Source of the DNA: UMGS1696 sp964621165
GTDB taxonomy: Bacteria > Bacillota > Clostridia > Oscillospirales > CAG-272
DNA: 64,000 nt
Reading direction: 5' to 3'
NCBI GenBank assembly: GCA_964621165.1
Contig: CAZULC010000004.1
Location: 62,001-126,000, forward strand
Position numbers and translations under genes: made by a program. The notes beneath the pieces were generated by a model. That model had not been told where the DNA came from. It searched no databases and worked only from the letters and a program-made list of their open reading frames with translations. Within the stretch, counting starts at the first letter, position 1, and each line of letters starts with the position of its first letter. Shown here one piece after another: positions 52,115 through 61,564 of the stretch.

Positions 52115-53410
52115 GTGTTTTTTTCGCTGAAAAATAAAAAATACGCGCAGATTGTCGCTTATGTCCTGCTGACGGCCTGCGTAATAATCATATTTTACCT
52201 GTTTATCGCAAACCTGAACTCCGTAAAAGCCGGAATTGACAAGTTTTTCTACGTCACGTCCCCGCTGATATACGGCTTCATTATCGCATACATCCTCACG
52301 CCGTTTCTGAAAATCTGCGAGAAGTATGTCCTGCGGTTCAAAAAAGATTCGTGGGCCGAAAAAAAGCTCAAGCGTCCTCTCGGGGTGCTGATGTCCGTGA
52401 TTTTCCTCGTTCTTATCGTTACAGTTGTAGTGGTTCTGATTATTCCGCAAGTCGGCAATAGCTTCATGGAACTGGAAACCCAAATCAACGGCTACATCGT
52501 CGCGGCTCAGAATCTCGTGGACAAAATTGTACGGGACTTCCCCCTGTTCAACGGCAGATACGAAAATTTGTCCGAATTCTTGGACGTAAACGAAATTTCC
52601 ACCGACATCAAGAGCTTCATCTCCGGCTTCTATGGATATCTTGAAATGGGTGCGAAATACGTGATTTCCTACGCCGGAAGCTTTGTTATCGAGGTGAAAA
52701 ACGCCCTCATCGGACTTATTGTGTCGATTTACCTCATGCTGTCCAAAGAAAAACTGATTGCAAAGCTCAAGCGCACATTAGCCTCCATGCTCAGCCGCCG
52801 CCACTATGTAAACCTTGTCAGCCTTGCCCGGTTCACGGATAAAACCGTCGGCGGATTCATTATCGGCAAAATCATCGACTCCCTAATAATCGGCGTGTTT
52901 ACGTTTATCGTAATGTCAATCATCGGCATGCCCTTTACCCCGCTCATCAGCATGATTATCGGAATTACAAACATAATCCCATTCTTCGGTCCTTTTATCG
53001 GCGCGATTCCCAGTGCGTTCATAATTTTCATAGCAGAGCCGAAAATGACAATCTGGTTCGTCATCATGATTCTTGTGATTCAGCAGATTGACGGAAACAT
53101 AATCGGCCCCAAAATTTTGGGAGATTCCACCGGACTTTCGTCCCTCGCCGTACTCATTTCCATCACCATAGCCGGAGGATTTTTCGGTGTGGCAGGCATG
53201 ATTTTAGGAGTTCCCGCCGCCGCTATAATCTGCGCTTTGATACGTCAGAAAATCGACGCGCGTCTTCGTGAAAAGGGCAGGGAAACCACGCTTGATTATT
53301 ACTACGACGACCCTCCCCGGCGGGATTTTGACAAGGAATCGATTTTTCTTCCCAAAGAAGACATGCCGGAGGAGGACAAAAATCCTGATTCACCGCCGTA
53401 CGACGAATAA
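52115..53410 (+). CDS. AI-2E/PerM-family membrane transporter
   Basis: A 431-residue polytopic protein starting at GTG, 8 bases after AAGGGG. It has about eight hydrophobic segments and the family core GFIIGKIIDSLIIGVFTF, ITNIIPFFGPFIGAIPSAF, QQIDGNIIGPKILGDSTGLS and GGFFGVAGMILGVPAAA. The C-terminal 45 residues are hydrophilic with many Asp, Glu and Pro. Relatives export autoinducer-2 or exchange Na+/H+; the substrate here is unknown. Confidence 0.9.
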   Translation: MFFSLKNKKYAQIVAYVLLTACVIIIFYLFIANLNSVKAGIDKFFYVTSPLIYGFIIAYILTPFLKICEKYVLRFKKDSWAEKKLKRPLGVLMSVIFLVLIVTVVVVLIIPQVGNSFMELETQINGYIVAAQNLVDKIVRDFPLFNGRYENLSEFLDVNEISTDIKSFISGFYGYLEMGAKYVISYAGSFVIEVKNALIGLIVSIYLMLSKEKLIAKLKRTLASMLSRRHYVNLVSLARFTDKTVGGFIIGKIIDSLIIGVFTFIVMSIIGMPFTPLISMIIGITNIIPFFGPFIGAIPSAFIIFIAEPKMTIWFVIMILVIQQIDGNIIGPKILGDSTGLSSLAVLISITIAGGFFGVAGMILGVPAAAIICALIRQKIDARLREKGRETTLDYYYDDPPRRDFDKESIFLPKEDMPEEDKNPDSPPYDE

Positions 53411-53440
53411 AATTCTTCATTTAATATAATACTATAAAAA

Positions 53441-53465
53441 AGGCGGATTCTGGCTGGATCCGCTT
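53441..53465 (-). terminator. Hairpin, terminator-like on the minus strand
   Basis: AGGCGGAT (53441-53448) and ATCCGCTT (53458-53465) form an 8-base stem. The T-run follows only when read on the minus strand. No minus-strand gene feeds it, so it may end antisense transcription, or act as a weak hairpin for the permease transcript. Confidence 0.4.
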
Positions 53466-53490
53466 AATCCAAAATTATAAGGAGTATAAG

Positions 53491-54129
53491 ATGAAAAAAA
53501 TTCTTTCTCTCATTCTCGCCGTACTGATGCTTATGGCTGCAATGACGTCCTGCTCGGATAAAAACGAAGACGGGACTACACCCGATTCACAGCAAAGCGA
53601 AACCGAAGAGACAGCCGGAAACGCCGGAACCTCGTCAAACGGAGGAGAGCTGACCACGCGCGATCCTTTTGAAGTTCTCGAGAGCATCTGGGCTCGATAT
53701 GAAGACGACGAGAAATTCCCAACAGCTGGAGGGGACTTCAGTGAGGAGAACAGCGTAATAGACGCACCAGGAGTCTTCAGCACAAGCGATGCGGAATACC
53801 TCGACAGCATGCTTGGACTTCCTGCGGCTGACGTGGAGAAAATAAAAAGTGCGGCATCACTTATGCACATGATGAACGCAAATACCTTCACAGGGGCAGC
53901 TTATGCCGTCAAGAACTCTGATGATATAGCGACTATTGTAGATGACATAAAGGAGAACATTCTTAGTCGTCAATGGATGTGCGGCTTTCCAGATACTCTT
54001 GTAATTTACTCAATTGATGACTGTATAGTATCAGCTTTCGGTAATGCGGAAATAATCAAAACCTTCCAGTCAAAAGTGACGTCTGCATACGATAACGCCG
54101 TTCTTGAGGCAGAAGAATCACTGATTTAA
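53491..54129 (+). CDS. DUF4358-like lipoprotein
   Basis: A 212-residue lipoprotein. The signal peptide KKILSLILAVLMLMAAMTSC ends in a lipobox cysteine at residue 21, a substrate for Lgt encoded at 28.7 kb. A Ser/Thr/Glu-rich linker (22-60) and a globular domain follow, with GAAYAVKNSDDIATIVDDIK and DDCIVSAFGNAE, as in DUF4358. Such proteins often sit beside MBOAT/DHHW acetylation genes, as here (3 bases before the MBOAT gene). The role is unknown; it is probably an accessory to the O-acetylation system. Confidence 0.78.
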   Translation: MKKILSLILAVLMLMAAMTSCSDKNEDGTTPDSQQSETEETAGNAGTSSNGGELTTRDPFEVLESIWARYEDDEKFPTAGGDFSEENSVIDAPGVFSTSDAEYLDSMLGLPAADVEKIKSAASLMHMMNANTFTGAAYAVKNSDDIATIVDDIKENILSRQWMCGFPDTLVIYSIDDCIVSAFGNAEIIKTFQSKVTSAYDNAVLEAEESLI

Positions 54130-54132
54130 GCC

Positions 54133-55530
54133 ATGGTTTTTTCCAGCGTCCCTTTTCTATACTATTTTCTGCCGTGTACGCTTCTGCTGTACTTCATAAC
54201 GCCGGCTAAACTGAAAAATCTGGTTCTGCTTTTGACAAGCCTGTTTTTCTACGGGTGGGGAGAGCCGAAGTTCGCCATTGTGATGCTGCTGACCGTCACT
54301 CAGGGGTATGTCTTTGGAATCCTGACCGAAAAGAGCAGGGGAGGGCGGCGAAAAGTCTTCCTTGTTATAACCGTACTTATAAGTTTGTCAATGCTTGTGT
54401 ACTGTAAATATGCGGACTTTTTTATCGAAAATATGAACGCGCTGTTTGGTATTTCAATTCCGCTTCTGAAAATCACACTGCCGATCGGTATCAGCTTCTA
54501 CACATTTCAAATACTCAGCTATAATGTAGACGTGTACCGGGGAACCGTTCCCGCACAGAAGAACTATATAAACCTCGCCGCATATATCGCAATGTTTCCC
54601 CAGCTGATTGCCGGACCGATAGTGCGCTACTCCGACATAGCCCCACAGCTTGAGTCAAGAAAGCACACCGCGGAAAAATGCGCATACGGAATCCGCCGCT
54701 TTGTTGTTGGACTGGGTAAAAAAGTGCTTCTCGCAAACACCCTCGGCGAGCTGTGCCAAATTTTCAGGGAATCCGGTGACAAGTCCATGCTGTTCTTCTG
54801 GATGTACGCCGTGGCCTACGCGCTCCACATATACTTCGACTTCTCGGGATACTCTGACATGGCGATAGGACTGGGCAGAATTTTCGGTTTCGACTTCCCG
54901 GAAAACTTCAGCTACCCCTTCATCTCAAAGACCGTGACGGAATTCTGGCGCAGGTGGCATATGTCACTGGGTTCGTGGTTTCGTGATTACGTCTACATCC
55001 CAATGGGCGGGAATCGGGTGTCGAAACCGCGGTGGTTTTTCAATATTTTTGTGGTGTGGATGCTCACCGGACTCTGGCATGGGGCGGCGTGGAACTACGT
55101 GGTCTGGGGACTGTTTTTCGCTGTACTCCTGACCGCCGAGAAGATGCTCTACAAGAAGAAAATCGAGAACACAAGGGTGCTGTGCCGGGTGTACATTTTT
55201 CTCGCGGTGATAATCAGCTTCGTGATTTTCGACTCACCTGACCTGAACTCAGCTTTTGAGTGCGTCAAGTCCCTCTTCGGGGCGGGCGGTTATCCCGTCA
55301 TCTCAACCGAAAGCCTTTACTACCTGAAAAGCTATGCCGTGCTTCTTTCCGCCGGACTGATTGGATGCACACCCCTGCCGTCTCTCGCGGTGAAAAAACT
55401 CAGCGAAAACCACACTGCACACAAGGTCGTGAATCTGCTTGAGCCGGTGTACCTCGTGGGTTTGGTTTTGGTTGTGACCGGATTCATTGTCGACGGATCG
55501 TACAATCCGTTTTTGTATTTCAGATTTTAG
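54133..55530 (+). CDS. MBOAT-family O-acyltransferase (AlgI/DltB type)
   Basis: A 465-residue membrane O-acyltransferase with about ten hydrophobic segments. The catalytic-type His region is LTGLWHGAAWNYVVWG, and FWRRWHMSLGSWFRDYVYIP is the AlgI-like signature. It moves acetyl groups across the membrane for surface polysaccharide modification. It starts 3 bases after the lipoprotein stop and 8 bases before the DHHW gene, so the three form one operon. Confidence 0.93.
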   Translation: MVFSSVPFLYYFLPCTLLLYFITPAKLKNLVLLLTSLFFYGWGEPKFAIVMLLTVTQGYVFGILTEKSRGGRRKVFLVITVLISLSMLVYCKYADFFIENMNALFGISIPLLKITLPIGISFYTFQILSYNVDVYRGTVPAQKNYINLAAYIAMFPQLIAGPIVRYSDIAPQLESRKHTAEKCAYGIRRFVVGLGKKVLLANTLGELCQIFRESGDKSMLFFWMYAVAYALHIYFDFSGYSDMAIGLGRIFGFDFPENFSYPFISKTVTEFWRRWHMSLGSWFRDYVYIPMGGNRVSKPRWFFNIFVVWMLTGLWHGAAWNYVVWGLFFAVLLTAEKMLYKKKIENTRVLCRVYIFLAVIISFVIFDSPDLNSAFECVKSLFGAGGYPVISTESLYYLKSYAVLLSAGLIGCTPLPSLAVKKLSENHTAHKVVNLLEPVYLVGLVLVVTGFIVDGSYNPFLYFRF

Positions 55531-55538
55531 GAGGGCAT

Positions 55539-56636
55539 ATGTCGGATAAAATAAAAAACTACGCGGCGATAATCTTTTCCGCACTGTGCCTGCTGACTTT
55601 GTCCCTGTGGTGCTGGCTCAAGCCGGAGGACGAAATCTCCATGACCGAACGCCGGACCCTCGTGAAAATGCCGGAGTTAACTGTTGAAAACGTGCTGTCC
55701 ACGGACTTCATGACAGAGTTTGAGTCTTATTCCACCGACCAGTTCCCACTCCGCGACCGATTCCGCCGGCTGAAAGGCGTGACTTCGTTCTATATTTTCC
55801 GGCAGAAGGACGTAAACGGTGTTTTCGTGTCGGACGGCTATGCTGCGGCGCTTGAGTATCCCATCGACCGTCATTCCCTCGACAGAGCAGCGGAAAAATT
55901 CGGGAACATATGCGAAAAGTACCTTGACGAGAACAATAAAGTATATTTTTCAATAATTCCCGACAAATGCTTCTACATGGCCCGAGACGGAAAAATCCCG
56001 TCCCTCGACTACGCGGAGTTCACCGGATATTTAGAAGAAAAGCTGAATTACATGACCTATATAGACATTTTCGACACTCTGTCCCTCGATTCCTACTACA
56101 AAACCGACACCCACTGGCGGCAGGAGAAGATCCGTGAAACCGCCGGATTGATTGCCGGATACATGGACGCGTCACTTGATGAACAGTATGACACATTAAC
56201 TCTCGATGAACCGTTCTATGGGGTTTACTGCGGACAGGCGTCAATCCCCTTTGAAGCCGAAACCATAAACTATGTGACAAGCCCGTCAATTGAGAGCTGC
56301 ACCGTCTACGACTACGAAACTGACAGGGAAATTAAGGTGTACGACATGGAAAAGGCGGGCGGTCGTGACCCATACGAGATGTTCCTCTCCGGATCAAAAT
56401 CCCTTCTCAAAATCACGAACCCAAACGCCGACCGGAATAAACGCCTGATTATCTTCCGCGATTCCTTCGGGAGCAGCATAGCGCCGCTTTTTATTGAAGC
56501 CTACTCGGAGCTGATTCTCGTTGACATCCGCTACATCAGCAGTGAGCTTCTCGGCAGATTCGTGGACTTCACCGGCGCGGACGTGCTCTTTCTCTACAGT
56601 ACGCTTGTGCTTAACAACAGCGAAACATTAAAATAA
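55539..56636 (+). CDS. DHHW-family protein (AlgJ/AlgX-like acetyltransferase partner)
   Basis: A 365-residue protein with one N-terminal membrane segment (AAIIFSALCLLTLSLWCWL) and an extracellular SGNH/AlgX-like domain. The DHHW-type motif is SYYKTDTHWRQE, and IIFRDSFGSSIAPLFIE carries a catalytic-type Ser. It most likely passes acetyl groups from the MBOAT partner to a cell-wall or exopolysaccharide acceptor. The acceptor is not shown by the sequence. Confidence 0.9.
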   Translation: MSDKIKNYAAIIFSALCLLTLSLWCWLKPEDEISMTERRTLVKMPELTVENVLSTDFMTEFESYSTDQFPLRDRFRRLKGVTSFYIFRQKDVNGVFVSDGYAAALEYPIDRHSLDRAAEKFGNICEKYLDENNKVYFSIIPDKCFYMARDGKIPSLDYAEFTGYLEEKLNYMTYIDIFDTLSLDSYYKTDTHWRQEKIRETAGLIAGYMDASLDEQYDTLTLDEPFYGVYCGQASIPFEAETINYVTSPSIESCTVYDYETDREIKVYDMEKAGGRDPYEMFLSGSKSLLKITNPNADRNKRLIIFRDSFGSSIAPLFIEAYSELILVDIRYISSELLGRFVDFTGADVLFLYSTLVLNNSETLK

Positions 56637-56640
56637 AGCT

Positions 56641-56672
56641 AAGATTCCTCTAATAAAACAGGGGAATTTTAA
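56641..56672 (+). terminator. Terminator after the O-acetylation operon
   Basis: AAGATTCCTC (56641-56650) and GGGGAATTTT (56661-56670) form a stem with G-U pairs and a partial T-run. Confidence 0.6.
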
Positions 56673-56719
56673 TTCATATTAATTTAGATTAGAAATGAAT
56701 TAAAAAACCGCCGCGATTC

Positions 56720-56748
56720 TTGATGAAGCTAATATGAAATGATATAAT
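56720..56748 (+). promoter_or_regulatory. Promoter of the DUF4097-like pseudogene
   Basis: TTGATG (56720-56725), a 17-base spacer, and TATAAT (56743-56748), followed by TTAG. Confidence 0.65.
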
Positions 56749-56783
56749 TTAGAATAATTAAAAAAAGTTGAAGTGAGGTCAAT

Positions 56784-57660
56784 ATGAAAAAAAGATTATC
56801 AGCAATAATTATTCTCGGTTTAGCGGCGGTTCTTTCGTCCTGCTCGATTTTCGGAAAAACCATAGGAATCACAACCATCTATTCAGACGCGGAAAAGTAT
56901 ACGTCGGGCGATTTTTCCTGCGAAAGTGAGAAAAGTGCGTAAAATAAACATAGACTGGACCGCTGGCGAGATAACCGTCATGCAGGGGGGGACGGAGGTT
57001 TCAGCCGTAGAAACAGACGGCGCAGGACTGAAAGACGATCAGCGGATGCACACATGGCTTGACGGGGATGAACTGAAAATCCACTACTGAAAGTCCAGCT
57101 ACATTGGCAGAATTAATGAAAAGCAGAATAATCTGACTCTGTCAATACCGGAAGGCTTGGAGTTTGACCTGTCAACGGTATCAAGCCAAATCACAGCCGA
57201 CAGCCTTAACCTTACGGAGGCTGAAATCAGAACCACATCCGGCTCCTTCAAGGCAAACGGCATCACCGCAGGCAGCTTTGACTTTGAATCCGTAAGCGGC
57301 GACGCGGAGATTGAAAGCTTGACTCTGACGGAGGACTTCGAGTTTGACGCCACCTCGGGAAACGTGAAAATCAACACCATTGCGGCAAGGAAAGCCAAGT
57401 GCAGCTCCACCAGCGGAAGCGTTGAAGTGACCCTCGACAGCGTATGCGATATCGAAGTGGATACAATAAACGGCGGTACTACAGTAAATGTAGGAGAAGA
57501 AGGAGCCACGGCTGAGATGTCAACCACGAGCGGGGATCCGATGTGCGGCGGCGAGAAGCTTGACAATGGTGAAAAAGCTGTAATAGGCGAAGGGAAGAGC
57601 AGAATCAAAGTCTCCTCCACTTCCGGAAGTTTGACAGTCAGCGAAAAGCCCGGGTATTAA
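56784..57660 (+). pseudogene. DUF4097-like (putative adhesin) lipoprotein, broken
   Basis: The start MKKRLSAIIILGLAAVLSSC is a lipoprotein signal with lipobox. The first frame ends at TAA 56940-56942 after SCESEKSA. One extra A in the run 56931-56934 explains the shift into VRKINIDWTAGEITVMQGG. In that frame a TGA at 57088-57090 (ELKIHY, then KSSYIG) is a second lesion. Beyond it, repeated short strands (DLSTVSSQITADSLNL, IRTTSGSFKANG) form the toastrack-type beta repeats to 57660. Full length would be about 291 residues. Its surface role is unknown. Confidence 0.8.
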
Positions 57661-57714
57661 TGCACAAAAATGCTTGCCAATCCGTAAATAAATGCGAAAT
57701 TCCTGTAATTCGGC

Positions 57715-57743
57715 TTGACATTGGCTTGAGATTGTATTATAAT
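57715..57743 (+). promoter_or_regulatory. Consensus promoter of the aminopeptidase gene
   Basis: TTGACA (57715-57720), a 17-base spacer, and TATAAT (57738-57743). Confidence 0.8.
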
Positions 57744-57818
57744 GTTAGGGTTGTAAGGGTATAAAACGATGTTTTTCCTTAAATCAATGAAGCAAAGTGT
57801 TTTGAAAGGAATAATTAA

Positions 57819-59045
57819 ATGAAAAAAACTGTAATGCAGAAGTACGCCGCTCTTATCGCGAAGAAGGGCGCAAATGTGCAGAAGGGTCAGGACGTTATTA
57901 TTTCGGCAAGCGTAGAACAGCCCGAGTTTGTCCGCATGGTAGTGGACGAGTGCTACAAGGCAGGCGCACGCAGTGTGAAAGTCGATTGGACCTACCAGCC
58001 CCTCCAGAAGAGCACCTACAGATACTGCAAGACCGCTGTTCTCGGCAAGGTTGAGGACTGGGAGCTGGCGAAGATGAACCATCTGGCTGAAACTCTTCCC
58101 GCAAGTATCTACATCATGTCGGACGACCCCGACGGACTCAAGGGAATCAACCAGAAGAAGGTCAGCGACGTTTCCAAGAAGCGTTACCCCATTATAAAGC
58201 CTATAACTGACAAGATGTCGAACAAATATCAGTGGTGCATAGCCGCTGTTCCGGGCAAAAAGTGGGCGAAGAAGATTTTCCCCGAAATGAGAGCAAGCTC
58301 GGCTATGGAAAAGCTGTGGGAGATGATTCTCTACACTTCAAGAGCTGACGGCGACGACCCGGTTCAGGCATGGTGTGACCACAACGCCGACCTGAAGCAG
58401 AGATGCGACTACATCAACTCCCTCGGCGCGACTGAGCTGAGATACCGCTCTTCAAACGGAACCGACTTCACCGTGGGTCTGATTCCCGAAGCGCAGTTCC
58501 TCGGCGGAAGCGACACCACAATCGGCGGCGTTGAGTACAATCCCAACATCCCTTCCGAGGAAGTATTCACCTCTCCCATGCGCGGCAAGGCTGAAGGTAC
58601 ACTCGTGGCAACAAAGCCCCTTTCATATCGGGGTGAGCTTATCGAAAACTTTTCCCTGACCTTCAAGGAGGGTAAAGTCGTTGACATTAAGGCCGAAAAG
58701 AACGAGGAACTTCTGCGCAACATGGTTTCCATGGACGAGGGCGCGGCTTACATCGGCGAATGTGCGCTGATTCCATACGACTCCCCCATCAGAAACACGG
58801 AAATCACATTCTTTGAGACTCTGTTCGACGAAAACGCGTGCTGCCATGTGGCTCTCGGCGCGGGATTTGAAAACTGCATCAAGGGCTACGAGGACAAGAC
58901 CATCGAGGAATGCCGTGCGATGGGCATCAACGACTCCATGATTCACGTTGACTTCATGATCGGCTCTCCTGATCTGTCAATAGACGCGGTGTGCGCTGAC
59001 GGCAAGGTAGTACCCCTCTTCCGCGACGGCAACTGGGCGTTCTGA
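57819..59045 (+). CDS. Aminopeptidase, M29 family
   Basis: A 408-residue cytoplasmic metallo-aminopeptidase of the AmpS/AmpT/PepS type. The metal-ligand regions lie in the C-terminal half: EGTLVATKPLSYRGE, AAYIGECALIPYDSPI with Glu, CCHVALGAGF with His, and IHVDFMIGSPDLSIDAV with His and Asp. It trims N-terminal residues from peptides. A single gene with its own consensus promoter and terminator, which suggests housekeeping expression. Confidence 0.94.
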   Translation: MKKTVMQKYAALIAKKGANVQKGQDVIISASVEQPEFVRMVVDECYKAGARSVKVDWTYQPLQKSTYRYCKTAVLGKVEDWELAKMNHLAETLPASIYIMSDDPDGLKGINQKKVSDVSKKRYPIIKPITDKMSNKYQWCIAAVPGKKWAKKIFPEMRASSAMEKLWEMILYTSRADGDDPVQAWCDHNADLKQRCDYINSLGATELRYRSSNGTDFTVGLIPEAQFLGGSDTTIGGVEYNPNIPSEEVFTSPMRGKAEGTLVATKPLSYRGELIENFSLTFKEGKVVDIKAEKNEELLRNMVSMDEGAAYIGECALIPYDSPIRNTEITFFETLFDENACCHVALGAGFENCIKGYEDKTIEECRAMGINDSMIHVDFMIGSPDLSIDAVCADGKVVPLFRDGNWAF

Positions 59046-59060
59046 ATTAAAATAAAAACA

Positions 59061-59097
59061 AGACTGTCGAATCCGATTTGGAAACGGCAGCCTTTTT
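59061..59097 (+). terminator. Rho-independent terminator
   Basis: AAGACTGTCG (59060-59069) pairs with CGGCAGCCTT (59085-59094) with one mismatch and one G-U, ending in TTTTT. Confidence 0.7.
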
Positions 59098-59127
59098 GTA
59101 TTCATTTGTAAAGCGGGAATGTCGTGG

Positions 59128-59805
59128 TCAGTCAATCCCCGTCAAGGTCAGCACGTCCCCGTCAACCACAAACCTGACTTCATGTCCGGCGTAGGGGAAG
59201 CCGTATTCGCGGGCGTCATGCTGATATGACGGACGTGGGTCCTCGCGCAGGCACTCGATAAGCCCCGCCAGCTTTTCCGAATCAAGCCTGACCTTCAGCT
59301 CATCCGGGAAGATAACCGACAGGGAAGCGTCTTTTACTTCAGACGCGAATCCGCCTTTTGCCGACGGAACCGAGTCCACATGGGGAAGATACGGCTTTAT
59401 GTCGTAGACCGAGGTCCCGTCCATCATGTCAATTCCGGATACGGTTATTTTTACGTTGTCAAAGTCTATTGACTCAATCTTCACAACTGACAGCCCGATT
59501 GGATTGGGACGATTGGGCGAGCGTGTGGCGAACACTCCCACTCTTGTGTTCCCGCCGAGACGTGGAGGACGCACGGTAGGATTCCAGCCGTCTTTTTTCT
59601 CACGGGACGCGAAACCTTCCGAAAATCTCCATATCAGCCACAGGTGGGAGTACCCCTCAAGCCCCCGCAGACCGTCGGGATTTTTGTATTTTCCGAGAAA
59701 TTCTATCTCGCCCCGCAGGCTTTCGTTCAGCATGCTCTGACGGGGAAGGGCGAACTTTGTGGGGAAGTCCGTGCGGATTTTCGCGATTACTTCAAGCTCC
59801 GTCAT
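59128..59805 (-). CDS. trmO: tRNA m6t6A37 methyltransferase TrmO
   Basis: A 225-residue TsaA/TrmO protein that N6-methylates t6A37 in tRNA-Thr. The family core is DGLRGLEGYSHLWLIWRFS and GGNTRVGVFATRSPNRPNPIGLS, with DMMDGTSVYDIKPYLP following. The C-terminal extension ends in DGDVLTLTGID. Its start overlaps the upstream membrane-protein gene by 4 bases. Confidence 0.95.
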   Translation of the reverse strand: MTELEVIAKIRTDFPTKFALPRQSMLNESLRGEIEFLGKYKNPDGLRGLEGYSHLWLIWRFSEGFASREKKDGWNPTVRPPRLGGNTRVGVFATRSPNRPNPIGLSVVKIESIDFDNVKITVSGIDMMDGTSVYDIKPYLPHVDSVPSAKGGFASEVKDASLSVIFPDELKVRLDSEKLAGLIECLREDPRPSYQHDAREYGFPYAGHEVRFVVDGDVLTLTGID

Positions 59806-60224
59806 TTTTTGAAAACGCTCTCGTATCCGCCGTCGGAGGACTGGGATTTCCCGTCAGACGAGAGGTATTTGTAAGCTCCGACGATTGCCGCGCAGATAAT
59901 GTACACAAATACGTATATCAGCATCGCAGTGATGACCGACCCGCCGTTTGACTTGTACCCGCCCCAGACCACGAACATGAGGTAGTAAATCACACCAACT
60001 GACGCAAAGTGAATCGTCAGCCTTGCGGCAAACACCAGCCTGTCCGAAAAAAGGAACAGATTCAGAAGAGACACGGCAAGCGACAGACCCAGACAGGAGT
60101 AGACCATCTGAACCGTGGGAACCCAGTTCGAGTTGACGAAGGCTCCGAGGGTGTAGACGGCGGTCAGAAGGACTGTGTAAATCACGCAGGTTTGCAGTAC
60201 GGCTTTCTTCAAAAGTTTCAGCAT
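59802..60224 (-). CDS. Four-helix membrane protein (DUF3021-like)
   Basis: A 140-residue protein starting MLKLLKKAVLQTC after CGGAG; the open frame extends to 60275 without a better start. It has four hydrophobic segments (VIYTVLLTAVYTLGAF, GLSLAVSLLNLFLF, FASVGVIYYLMFVVW, AMLIYVFVYIICAAIVGAY) and a Ser/Asp/Lys tail. The layout resembles DUF3021 proteins, which often accompany LytTR regulators, but no such regulator is present. It is co-translated with trmO. Confidence 0.65.
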   Translation of the reverse strand: MLKLLKKAVLQTCVIYTVLLTAVYTLGAFVNSNWVPTVQMVYSCLGLSLAVSLLNLFLFSDRLVFAARLTIHFASVGVIYYLMFVVWGGYKSNGGSVITAMLIYVFVYIICAAIVGAYKYLSSDGKSQSSDGGYESVFKK

Positions 60225-60323
60225 AACGCACTCCGATTGATTGTTATTGATTAATATAATATTATAGCACGTCAAACGTTAATAAATAAAGTATAAATCA
60301 GGTCGGTTTTTGTAAATTTTATC

Positions 60324-61301
60324 CTAATCCCACATGTAAACGGGGATTTTGTATTTCAGGCTGTACTGCTTGTTCTCGCCCTTCGCTGTCTGCGCACGGT
60401 ATTTTGACAAAAAGTTCGTCAGCGCGTACATATCGAGCCAGATCTGGTTGGAGCCGTCCTTCTGTGACTTGTCGAAAATTAGCTGCAGTCCCCAGTGGAG
60501 GTGGGGATCGGTGATGTTGTTCACGTCCTCCTTCCGCGAGTACCCGGTCATTCCGAGATAACCTATGACTTCCCCAGCGGCGACGATTTTGCCCTCATAC
60601 ATGTCGGCATAAGGATGACCCTTGCGCAGGTGGGCATAATAATAGTACCGCTTCCCGTCAAATGAGCGGATCCCGATTCGCCAGCCGCCGTACATGTTCC
60701 ACCCGCAGGCTTCCACGTACCCGGCTTCAACCGCGATTATTGGAGTCCCCACCGAGCCCATCAGGTCGTGCCCCAAATGCTCCCGCTTGTAGCCGAATGA
60801 ACGGGACGCGCCGAAGTCGTCGTAGTGGCTGTAGTAATATCCCGAGGCAATGGGAGAGCAGGCGCAGAGTCCGTATTTTCTCTCCTTTGAGGTGGTGCCG
60901 TCGTTTTCAACGGTGTACTCGTCGTATTCGCAGACCATCCCGTCAAACACCGCAGAATAAGCCCGGGTGTAGTAGGACAGCAGCTTGGCATTGTTCGCGA
61001 TGTCCCCCGCAGTCTCACCGTTTTTGATCCTCTCCGTGATTTTCTCGAGGTCGGACTTCCTGTAATTTTTGAATTCCCCGCCGTATTTAACAGCCAAAAG
61101 GGAAAGTAAAGTTGACATTTTAAGGTGTTCCGCCTTCCCGTAGGTCGAGACGTCGTAGTCAAGCGCGTCAGCCATTGCCTCAGATGTTACGTTAAAATCA
61201 ACCCACCTGATGTAGTCCGCCGCGTAAATTGGAAGGACATCGCATCGCCCAAATATAACGAGGGACAAAAGCAATGCTGTAATAGTTAACATTTTCTTCA
61301 T
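60324..61301 (-). CDS. Secreted M23-family peptidase-like protein
   Basis: A 325-residue exported protein. The signal peptide is about residues 1-28 with a YAA-type cleavage site. Residues about 30-140 form a helical domain of unknown role. The LytM/M23 domain follows, with EHLGHDLMGSVGTPIIAVEA (HxxxD metal site), YYYYAHLRKG and DPHLHWGLQL (HxH). All zinc ligands are present, so it may be an active peptidoglycan endopeptidase, unlike degenerate SpoIIQ. No terminator is obvious downstream, and about 240 AT-rich bases upstream show no clear promoter of its own. Confidence 0.9.
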   Translation of the reverse strand: MKKMLTITALLLSLVIFGRCDVLPIYAADYIRWVDFNVTSEAMADALDYDVSTYGKAEHLKMSTLLSLLAVKYGGEFKNYRKSDLEKITERIKNGETAGDIANNAKLLSYYTRAYSAVFDGMVCEYDEYTVENDGTTSKERKYGLCACSPIASGYYYSHYDDFGASRSFGYKREHLGHDLMGSVGTPIIAVEAGYVEACGWNMYGGWRIGIRSFDGKRYYYYAHLRKGHPYADMYEGKIVAAGEVIGYLGMTGYSRKEDVNNITDPHLHWGLQLIFDKSQKDGSNQIWLDMYALTNFLSKYRAQTAKGENKQYSLKYKIPVYMWD

Positions 61302-61468
61302 AATTCACCGATTCACTGACTGTTTTATTATCACTTTTTATTATTCCGTAAAATGATAGCCTTATAATCGGGAAATAAAGTTATTGCGACATAAATTTTC
61401 TATATGGTTGTATTTTTTAATTCACTGTAAGAATGTATAAATTTCGCGAATATTTGTATTGTTATCCA

Positions 61469-61497
61469 TTGACATAACGGGAATTATGTATTATAAT
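61469..61497 (+). promoter_or_regulatory. Consensus promoter of the nusB operon
   Basis: TTGACA (61469-61474), a 17-base spacer, and TATAAT (61492-61497). The rest of the 263-base gap is AT-rich. Confidence 0.8.
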
Positions 61498-61564
61498 AGT
61501 GGTGTATGGTCAGATATGACCGGATGAACGAAACAGCTGATTGACAACAGAAATGGAGACTATT

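Noticed and set aside
57088..57090. Selenocysteine at the TGA in the DUF4097-like gene
   Set aside because: No SECIS-like hairpin follows, the protein is not a redox enzyme, and a separate frameshift already breaks the gene.
39668..57660. Stop-codon recoding (TGA or TAA read as an amino acid) to explain the internal stops
   Set aside because: All three stop codons end intact core genes in this window, the internal stops are of all types, and most of the affected genes also carry frameshifts.
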